64,000 nt of DNA from Xanthobacteraceae bacterium (GTDB lineage: Bacteria; Pseudomonadota; Alphaproteobacteria; Rhizobiales; Xanthobacteraceae), in assembly GCA_023954195.1 (NCBI GenBank), contig JAMLIK010000002.1:620001-684000 (forward strand). Direction: 5' to 3'. Numbering within the stretch: the first letter of the stretch is position 1; the number at the start of each line of letters is the position of its first letter. Shown here one piece after another: positions 63,863 to 64,000 of this stretch. The position numbers and the translations under genes were made by a program. The notes under the pieces are model-generated. The model ran no database searches and was not told the origin of the DNA. It saw only the letters and a list, made by a program, of their open reading frames with translations.

Positions 63863-64000
63863 GTGTCCGACGACAACGACGGCCCGGAGAAAACAGAAGA
63901 CCCGACCCAGAAGCGGCTCGACGACGCGCTTCAGCGCGGCGACGTCGCCAAGAGCCAGGAAGTCAACACCTGGTTCATGATCGCCGGCGCGACGCTGGTG
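63863..64000 (+). CDS. flhB: Flagellar export switch protein FlhB (N-terminal part, cut by window end)
   Basis: 46 codons are visible from a GTG start 6 nt after fliR: (V)SDDNDGPEKTEDPTQKRLDDALQRGDVAKSQEV, the FlhB N-terminal pattern E-K-T-E-x-P-T-x-K-R-L, then the first membrane helix begins at MIAGATLV. The self-cleaving NPTH region lies beyond the window. AAGGAG is 8 bases upstream of the GTG. Confidence 0.95.
   Translation, partial: MSDDNDGPEKTEDPTQKRLDDALQRGDVAKSQEVNTWFMIAGATLV

Overview
The window is a very GC-rich, gene-dense stretch of an alphaproteobacterial chromosome. Gene content and order point to the Nitrobacteraceae/Bradyrhizobiaceae, something like Rhodopseudomonas or Bradyrhizobium. 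The supporting signs are a TrxR-like ferredoxin reductase, FixK-type boxes, dispersed rhizobial palindromes, the fliX/flgI divergon, flaF/flbT, motE and a one-cysteine DksA. This is recognition by eye, not a search result. I see no phage, insertion sequence, CRISPR array, rRNA or tRNA.

Layout. Positions 1-11.8 kb hold housekeeping and hypothetical genes: an Hpt protein, a [2Fe-2S] ferredoxin, a thioesterase, ferredoxin-NADP reductase, a DUF2147 protein, a large SGNH hydrolase, a flippase-like membrane protein, UspA, SixA, a DAO-type oxidoreductase and a Tat-signalled MsrB. Positions 11.9-21.9 kb are flagellar block 1: flgE, flgK, flgL, flbT/flaF, an unknown 120-residue protein, a FlaG-like protein, flgN/flgJ/flgI and fliX. 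Positions 22-48.5 kb are metabolic and housekeeping: dksA, a branched-chain amino acid type binding protein, FAH, an MsbA-like ABC exporter, galE, a heptosyltransferase, fabI, hemN, aroC, an adenylate cyclase, an rRNA methyltransferase, tlyA, dxs, xseB, a deacetylase, beta-oxidation genes, a cytochrome c, and a GntR regulator with a hydratase. Positions 48.6-64 kb are flagellar block 2: flgF-flgG-flgA-flgH, fliL-fliM-DUF6468-motE, an 1136-residue periplasmic protein, fliO-fliP, and flgB-flgC-fliE-fliQ-fliR-flhB, with flhB cut by the window edge.

The most informative signal is a readable Caulobacter-style flagellar regulatory code. Three flagellar promoters (flgE, flgI, flgF) are near-consensus sigma-54 promoters with GG-N10-GC spacing. 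Each has a pair of CGGCAA-type elements about 70-115 bp upstream, where FlbD enhancer (ftr) sites would be. The early genes instead carry TTAA-N7-TTAA CtrA boxes: two between fliO and flgB, one between flbT and flaF, and a 7/8 match before the unknown 1136-residue periplasmic protein. That protein lies between motE and fliP and is the best candidate for an undescribed motor or stator component. FliX, the known FlbD partner, is encoded here. Flagellin genes, flbD, rpoN and ctrA are outside the window.

Other regulatory sites: a perfect FNR/FixK box precedes the cytochrome c gene, a FixK2-consensus box precedes hemN, and a perfect CRP-type palindrome lies upstream of dxs. Three families of dispersed palindromic repeats (A, B, C) are scattered between genes. 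Full or half copies occupy six of the nine convergent gene junctions that have room for one (a tenth is only 8 bp), and two of the other three carry a terminator or terminator-like hairpin. This suggests the repeats act as bidirectional transcript ends.
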